A DNA stretch of 64,000 nt from Kappaphycus alvarezii (Eukaryota > Rhodophyta > Florideophyceae > Gigartinales > Solieriaceae). The translations under genes were made by a program, and so were the position numbers. Below are positions 57,867 to 64,000 of the stretch, piece after piece (position 1 is the first letter of the stretch; every line of letters begins with the position of its first letter). The stretch spans positions 1,054,001 to 1,118,000 of the forward strand of contig NADL03000492.1 of the NCBI GenBank assembly GCA_002205965.3. Reading direction: 5' to 3'. Under the pieces are notes generated by a model. It saw nothing but the letters and a program-made list of their open reading frames with translations, was not told the origin of the DNA and searched no databases.

Positions 57867-58490
57867 TTAAAAGGCGTGCCCAAGTGCCCTTTCTATACTG
57901 ACAAAGAGTCCAGATGACGGATGAACCAGTTTCTCTTTTATGTTGTTGTAGCAAATTCCAAGTCGGTCCATATCCTGAAGCCCAAGCAGAATGGGAAGTT
58001 TTTCAGTCAGAATATGGATGGCAAACTGCATGGCATTATGATAAGGAAAAGACACTACGGCTGTTCCCTGCGAGCGTGAAGACCCCTTTCCAAATGTAAC
58101 AGAACAGGTCTTTGAATGGTCGACATTGGGATTGGTGCCAGTATGGCGACCTTATGCTTCATAATGTTCCATTCCGCCAGTACTCCCTCTTGCGCATCCT
58201 GAGTCAACCATAATTCCATAAAAAAGTTGCTCTGAATATCGTGTATGGCGATAAACTTCGGTAGTTAAAGCGAGCACTAAAGTGGACTCCTTTAGATGTG
58301 CCACAAATTAAGTAGTATTAACCGCGTCTTCCGTTATTGGAGGAGGGGTGCAGTTGCCCTCATCATTGCCGTAATCGATATGAAACATGGCAATGTTGGC
58401 CATAATATCTGAAAGCTCCTCCATCACTCCTTCCTCATCGGATGAGGACACATTCTCATTTTCGTCATCCTCCTTGATGAATTTCTCCAA
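57867..58490 (-). pseudogene. Protease region of the second copia element
   Basis: An acidic segment (FIKEDDENENVSSSDEEGVM) is followed by YGIMVDSGCARGSTGG, with the aspartic protease DSG triad, then VTFGKGSSRSQGTAVVSFPY and PILLGLQDMDRLGICYNNIK. Stops and shifts occur near 58165 and 58055. The same order (D-S-G, then LLGLxDMDRLG) is known in fungal copia polyproteins. Confidence 0.7.
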
Positions 58491-58513
58491 CTTTTGGAAT
58501 GTCTTGTTTTCCT

Positions 58514-59654
58514 TTAAGCCCTAACCCTTTCATGTTTGCTATGATTTGTAGACCAACAGCCCTCTTGCTTACAGAAAAAACAATTCTTACTCTGCTTCTT
58601 TTCCCTGTTGTGGTATCGACAATCCACAATCAAAGCTTCAACATTAGAGTTTCTCTGGGTTGGTATTTTGTAAGAGGGCAATGAGGCGTGTAAGTCTGCT
58701 ATTACCCCTTGTATAGTCTCAGCTGGTTTAAAGTATGCCAGCTTACATTCTTCAATATCTTTCGTACCATTGAGTAACTTTTTGCGAAAGATAGTACCAT
58801 TACGACACTCCGGTGCCAAGGAGATGTTGATGTCCTGAAGTCTATTGATAAGTACCTCAAAGCTGTCTGTGGGTGACATTCCAGAATGCTGAGCCATTAA
58901 CGCTGTAAGTGTCAGCGTGTCCCATTCACGTAAGAGTTTTCTGACTCTTTCTGGTGTCTGGAATCTAGCCTTGGTTTTTTCGACCAAATCCCTCAGAGAA
59001 AAATCCTTACTGCGCAGGGAGTCGAAGTAGTACTGGCTGGCATTCACACACAACATAATCGAAAAGGCTCTACGTCTATCATCACCACCGATTCCGGTCT
59101 GCTCACATCTTTCAATAAACATGGCATAGTTCCTCTCAGATTTATCTGTATTCCTTCCACTTTATTTGTCGGTTTCACCATGATAGGCTTTGAATAAGTT
59201 TGGTAAAGCTGTGATGGACCTGTTACTATTACCGTTCGATGTATTGCGAAAGTTTGAATCATCAAGATGTGTCTCAACATGCACTTGCATATTATCTTTT
59301 GCTATTTCAACGGAATCAGAATCCTCATTATCCGTCCATGGCAGTTTATCACAAACAACCTGAAATAAAGCGTCTGCAATGAGTATATTCGTACCTTTTC
59401 TTACATAAACTACATGAGCACGAAGATAATCTCGGAACTCACGTCTAATGTCATTTTCTATGTTAACAAAGTCTTCCTTACTGTAACTCGAAAAATCATC
59501 TGCGAAATACTCGGAAAGGTCTTCATTTTTCCAGTGTTTCTCTCTATACGTCTTTAGGAAGAAGGAGTCAAAATTATTTTTTCCATCAGCGGTAGCTGCG
59601 GCTGGTAGTCCCTTACGGAAACGTAGACTTTCGTGGTCAGTCGATATGTCGGTT
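58514..59654 (-). pseudogene. Gag of the second copia element
   Basis: A frame runs from 59654 (no ATG; DISTDHESLRFRKGLPAAAT) through KNNFDSFFLKTYREKHWKNE and VYVRKGTNILIADALFQVVC, one TAA near 59161, then MFIERCEQTGIGGDDRRRAF, NASQYYFDSLRSKDFSLRDL, SFEVLINRLQDINISLAP and the zinc knuckle CFFCKQEGCWSTNHSKHE. One premature stop is the only defect, so gag is the best-kept part. It builds the particle shell. The true start lies upstream or was lost. Confidence 0.75.
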
Positions 59655-60061
59655 TAGCTGACCTGCTCACTTGATTTAGCGAATACTGGCCAGTGTCGCT
59701 TGACTTGAGCGAGGACCGAGTTCGGGGCGCCTTATCGTCGCCGGTGTCGGTGCCATACTCAGCACGGATCGCAAGCTCCCCGCAGTAGAATGGTACACTC
59801 GGATGGAGGTATCGTGGGTTTTCTGTTCTTCAAATTGTCCTTACTCCTTTTCAGGCAGGGTAGTTTACTCACGGTACGTTATATATTACTCAGTCAGATG
59901 GGCATGATGCTTACCGTCAATTCAAATGCTCTTGGAACAAATGCAACGTAAGAACTTCCTCTCCCGACGTGTAAATAATTACAGGAAAGCTGAAAAGAAA
60001 GTAAATGGTTCTGCGAGATACTGCTTGCCCCGACATATACTGTACGTAGTGTACAGTACCG
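59655..60061. other. No gene recognised
   Basis: The upstream flank of the second copia element, where a 5' LTR would be expected. No matching LTR exists in the window, so the element is truncated here or its LTR cannot be seen. TGTACGTAGTGTACAGTACC at 60041-60060 is part of a TACAGTAC-type stretch. Confidence 0.4.
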
Positions 60062-60791
60062 GTGTCCTTTCGGCTCTATCAAGTAATGCTGCGTCGCCAC
60101 TTAGAAGTTCCCGTATTCGACGAAACTGCCCCACTCCTTTGCGGTAAATGCAACACGCCTATGGACCACCTCGGCGATCATGCCGCTGGCCTGTGTAACA
60201 AAGGTCTCGGTTGGAAGAACAGCCACGAAGCATTGGAAAAAGTGCTCGGCAAAGACCTGTTCAAGGCCGCTGGATGGAGCTGGCGTCCACTACGAAGTCC
60301 CGTATTTACTTCCCGAGCTGGGCTCCCGACCTGCCGACATACTCGTCCACCCGACTACTTCTCCGGAAAACCCTACGCCCCCTTTCTTGGTTGCATATGA
60401 CATCCAAGTCTCTGCACCTTTCCAACAGTACTTCCTATCCAAGGGAGCCCGGGAAGCGCGTGCTGCCGCCAATGCGGCGGAACGACGGAAACTGAGGGAC
60501 TTTGCAACCAAAATCGCCGCCATTCCTGGCCATGCTTCACCTGGACGCCCGCAACTCGGCTGGCAGTTTGTCCCGCTAGCCTTTGATTCCCTGGGATGCC
60601 CGTCGAAGACCACATCCAAGGTGGTCGACGAGTATGCGGCCGCCATCGCGGCCCGTACCGGAAGCTCTAAGGCGAAGGTATCCTCTCGGTTTTATCAAAA
60701 GCTCAGCTATGCCATTTGATCCACGTGTGCAGCTTCAGCGATTGGTCGTAGCCCGCAACATGCAGATGTTTGCCTCCCCCTCCAAAGCTAG
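60062..60791 (+). pseudogene. RT-type element C-terminal domain, copy A
   Basis: One frame gives MLRRHLEVPVFDETAPLLCG, KCNTPMDHLGDHAAGLC (CxxC...GDHA..C, zinc-binding). After a frameshift near 60290, the next gives YLLPELGSRPADILVHP, FLVAYDIQVSAPFQQYFL, PQLGWQFVPLAFDSLGCPSK and SSRFYQKLSYAI, TGA in place of a Trp, then STCAASAIGR. It aligns with copy B at 63372-64000 along its length. In better-known relatives this domain follows a reverse transcriptase. The RPAD...YDI...W.FVPLAFD pattern suggests a restriction-like nuclease fold. No RT domain is present here, so only the 3' end of the element remains. Family call from memory. Confidence 0.65.
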
Positions 60792-61381
60792 TCAAATTTA
60801 GTTGCCGTGCACGTCGCTCTTCCGTAGCTAGTCTACATATTGATAAAGCATAGAATCAAAAGTAGCGTAGTGTGCGTTCTCCGGTACACGGCTCTTATGA
60901 CGAATCATCGCAAAATACGTATCACAAGCGACAGCTCTCAGTAATACTGCCTACGGCTGGGCCAGTTAGTCTCTGTCCCCACCTCACAGCTTTACATTCA
61001 GAGATCACCGTTCCCCCCCGTAGCGTGCTGAACAGAGCTTGTGCTCCTTTAGGCACAGGCATTCTACATGTATGTACTGTACAGTACACTACTGTATGTA
61101 CAGTACAGTACTGTACCGTGCGTACCAAGCAGAGCTGTCCAACTCAGCAAAGCCCCTTCGGTTTCATAAAATTGCAACTTCCCGCTCCTGCGTGATCATG
61201 CGTTCGCAGTAGTTTTGAGTATAAATCTTGGGATGCATCTACTCCCACCTGCATAGTGATTATATGTAACCACACTGCCTTCCCATCAACAGCCCTACAG
61301 TTCTAGCAGCTTGTGGACATGTTCAGGTTCACCTTTTCCGAGACGTAATACGGCGATGCTGGAAGAATCTGGCAATAAATT
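60792..61381. other. No gene; TACAGTAC palindrome cluster
   Basis: 61069-61125 is a run of overlapping TGTACTGTACAGTACA-type palindromes, able to form hairpins. No coding frame seen in the rest. Confidence 0.5.
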
Positions 61382-62019
61382 ATGGATCAAGAAACGCTCA
61401 CTCTAACCAAAGCACTAGTCGAACTCAAGCTCCTGTCGAAACGAATCGAGAAGCGTTTAAGCAGCTTCGAGCCCGTCGCAGTAAAGAAAGGTTCCAAATT
61501 TGAGGCCAACGTCAAGTCGCAGACCGATTTCCAACGTGATGCAATGTCCACTTGGCGAGCTTTGGGGGGGCTTGGTGGCGCGGCGCCGCAAAATCAAGAC
61601 GGCTTTGATGATGGCGAGTGCAGTAACTCCTGTGGAAATAGCAAAAAGAGAAGATGACTATTGCGGAGGCAATTGAGAGGAAGAATATGCTTGGCATTGA
61701 GCGGAAAATCGCAAAGGTAATGAGAACAAAGCTGTTGGAGGCTCAGAATAAGGTTGACTATCACAACATAGATATGGAAGACGAACTCATGACATTGTTG
61801 GAGGCGACGTATGCGAAACGGGAGTCGCAAGTGTCCAAGGAAGATTATGACCGCATTGCAAAGCCGTTCACCGAAAGCAATGAAGCAAAGTTGGTAGACC
61901 CTCTGGATTGTGAAAGGGTAGTAAATGAAATGGAGGACTGGATAGAACGGTTCTTTGCGGAGGTTGATGTTTGCCTTAGTATTGCCAACGCTACGACTTT
62001 CATCACCATCGAATCATGA
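61382..62019 (+). pseudogene. Phage-like hypothetical protein, frameshifted
   Basis: ATG at 61382 gives MDQETLTLTKALVELKLLSK then RIEKRLSSFEPVAV. A shift near 61560 leads to RRRKIKTALMMASAVTPVEI, and a second shift near 61650 to MTIAEAIERKNMLGIERKIA, DDYHNID-like helices, TESNEAKLVDPLDCERVVNE and VDVCLSIANATTFITIES, stop. The blocks LTxALxELKLLxKRI, AEAIERKN, NEAKLVDP and EVDxxLSxxNAxTxIxI match a family of hypothetical proteins I remember from Firmicute phages and bacteria. About 195 residues, mostly helical. Function unknown. It lies between the two convergent RT-type fragments. Confidence 0.5.
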
Positions 62020-63371
62020 ACGGTCAAGGATTTGTGTGTGACCCGCTCAATGGCAATGTTGCTAGCGTGATGCAATGGAGCGGGTTGGGGAGGGTGCCCG
62101 GCTGTGCGAAATACTGCGAAACTCGCTTAATGTAATAATTCTCTTGCGTATGGCGAGATGTCATGCAATGCAAGAGATTCGAAACTGTTAATGCTCAGAG
62201 GTCAAATCTCCGCCGCCCAATCTGGATCGGGCTGCGGTTCAGCATTCAATGTTGAACTCTAAAAGGTAACAAGTTAAGCCCTTAATGTTAAACATTCTTT
62301 CAAATCCTAGAATAACAGTACTGTAAACACGGTGTGGCGAGTGCCGGCGGTGGCTGCTAGGCTGCACGGTCAGGCATATTTACTTATCCAAACCTTTTTG
62401 TCTTTTTCCCTTCAACGGAATGGACCTTCGAGGCAATGCAGTTTCGCGGTAGATTGGGATTTCGAAGCAAGTAACAGTTTCGCCCCCATTTTCATGGGGT
62501 TGGCGCTACGATTCCCGACTATAACTGCTATCCATGGGGGGATTTTTTGGGTTATTTTAATGTATGGAAGATGTGGTCGGTTATTGCTATCGGATGTGGT
62601 CGGTTACTGCTATCCATTGACCTTCGCAGCGATAGGTACCTCACTGCGATAGACTTCTCCAGCTTGCAGCCCACCAAGCTTCTAGAATTCTGGCGATATC
62701 CTTTGTGCCCGTGGCGGATGCCAAGTACCAATTCGTGTACATTCTTTGTAGGTACTTACCTACTTGACGTAGTCCGTGAGCGCGCGAGCCATGCGCTGGC
62801 TCTTAAGGTAAGTTGGCCGTCGCCCTTACAGGTTTGGTTTATCTCGATATTTGCCTGTTAACCGCAGCGGGCGCGGCATGACGAATTCCTTACTTTGAAC
62901 GCTGTGTTGGCTTCTGGGTAACTGGCCCAGTAGGTCACCGCAGGCCGTCGGGGGTTCCGAGGGCGGCTGCGGCGATGTCCTTGGCTTAGGTAAGGCCGAT
63001 TCAAAGCGATGGCCTCTTCTCTTCAAAATGTTTGAGCAGGAGTTGTAACTCCTTGAAGACTGCAGTGTCGAGGATGTCTACTGTTCAAAGTAACCGGCTC
63101 CCTGCTTTGTGCACGACGACGGTACGACCCGGAGGAGGTAGCCAAACTTACATACCCCGAAGCAATAGCGCAAAATCCGGAACGAGAATTGGGCGTCCTA
63201 TAGTTTTGAGCATGAGTAGACTCCGCACAAAACGACCCTACTGATTATTCGCATTTATTTCTTTGAGGGGTGGTCGTCAAACAATGTCATACGAGGGATT
63301 ACGGTTTACTCAGGTTGAGAAAGACCCCCACTGTGAGACGGCATGCGAGCAAGGAGAGCAGCAGCAGTACT
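62020..63371. other. No gene recognised
   Basis: Open frames here (for example 62332-62861) lack motifs. It contains the second copy of the 51-bp repeat at 62536-62586, followed by a short tandem of GATGTGGTCGGTTACTGCTA type. Confidence 0.4.
62536..62586 (+). repeat. Dispersed 51-bp repeat, copy 2
   Basis: Starts GGGGGGATTTTTTGGGTTAT and ends GTCGGTTATTG. Same orientation as 55871-55921, with few mismatches. Flanks unrelated. Confidence 0.7.
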
Positions 63372-64000
63372 CTACCAAATAGCATAACTGAGGTGCTGCA
63401 ATATTTGACCCTTTGCATGGCTGAACTCACGCGCAGACCGAAACTCCATATATTTGGCACAGTCGTCTATAACTTGTCGCGAACAGGTAGACAGAGCAAC
63501 AAGTGTATCAAAAGCAATGGGAACAAAATGCCACTGGACTTGTGGGGACGGAGCCGTGTCGCTGGGCAGGAGGGCGTCACGCACCATCCGGGCATGTGAC
63601 CGAAATTTGGCGCCATTAGCTAGTTCGGCAGCGCCAGCGCACTCTTTCGCTGCCTAGCGTATCGACCCAGGGACGAACGGTGAGCGGACCGTAATGTCAT
63701 ACGCTGTCGGTTTGTGAGGAGGAGCACCATGGACTGGCGGGCGAGGTTGAACAAAGATGTCAGCAGGGCAATGGGCTGTACCAGGGAGGAGGAAGAGGAC
63801 CTCCTGTTGGCACGCGAGGCCAGCGGGCTTGAATACATGTCTAGTGAACAAGGTACGGATGGTGTTGTCGCGGTGCACAAAGCCAAAAACAGATTGCAAA
63901 TAGCGGCATGGTCGCCACGAGGGTCCATCTGAGCGTGACAATGGTGTCACTGGATCAGCGTTGCCGAATCTTCATACACGGGGAGGTCAAAGTGTCGGCG
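63372..64000 (-). pseudogene. RT-type element C-terminal domain, copy B (runs off the window)
   Basis: From the window end: RRHFDLPVYEDSATLIQ, stop, HHCHAQMDPRGDHAAIC (the zinc motif, first Cys lost). A shift then leads to QQEVLFLLPGTAHCPADIFV and AYDITVRSPFVPGSIR, stop. The next frame gives VQWHFVPIAFDTLVALSTCS and GQILQHLSYAIW. It lines up block by block with copy A on the opposite strand, so the two are convergent. RT would lie beyond the window edge, if present. Frameshifts and stops make it a pseudogene. Confidence 0.65.

Larger units (their letters stand above)
56005..59654 (-). mobile_element. Second copia element, fungal-type, truncated and decayed
   Basis: The minus strand encodes, in order, gag, protease, integrase and part of RT, all clearly different in sequence from the element at 161-5455. 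The zinc knuckle (CFFCKQEGCWSTNHSKHERV) and PR/RT blocks are of the kind common in fungal Ty1/copia elements (from memory). RT stops being recognisable near 56005 and RNase H is absent. No LTRs were found at either end. Several stops and shifts break it. Confidence 0.85.

Overview
The window is eukaryotic nuclear DNA. It carries two Ty1/copia retrotransposon types and a third copia relic, DNA transposons of the PIF/Harbinger type, a piggyBac-like transposon and an IS5/DDE_4-like transposon, and one gene that only reads through if three short GT-AG introns (35, 77 and 91 nt) are removed. The transposon mix resembles what is reported in red algae, oomycetes and fungi; I cannot name the organism. 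No rRNA, tRNA or CRISPR was found. Almost every coding region is broken by stops or frameshifts, so this is mainly a transposon graveyard.

Layout. 1-160: a truncated fragment of an RT-type element. 161-5455: a complete but dead copia element (minus strand) with 433-bp LTRs, a half-tRNA primer site and a repeated palindrome in its LTRs and coding region. 5023-8217 and 15252-18445: two nearly identical arms of a 3.2-kb inverted repeat, each holding most of a piggyBac-like transposase pseudogene with a YqaJ-like nuclease segment between its second and third acidic residues, and each ending in a copia LTR. The 7-kb spacer (8218-15251) holds two Harbinger elements, one split by a 441-bp MITE-like insert, and the transposase's 5' part. 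18446-22170: decayed fragments (U1-type zinc finger, DDE_4-like transposase, DNA methyltransferase). 22200-52000: an AT-rich block (about two-thirds A+T by eye) with one apparently intact four-exon gene (44002-45452, minus), a copia RT/RNase H relic and several orphan exon-like segments. 52000-55300: a third Harbinger pair around an intact acidic ORF. 56005-59654: a second, fungal-type copia element. 60060-64000: two convergent copies of an RT-element C-terminus with a broken phage-like gene between them.

How parts relate. In all three Harbinger copies the basic/coiled-coil accessory gene (plus) converges on the transposase (minus). The inverted repeat was made after the copia LTR was in place, because both arms share the LTR and its diagnostic bases. 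It was made recently: the arms differ at only a few positions yet share the same stop codons. The left inner junction cuts into a Harbinger accessory gene.
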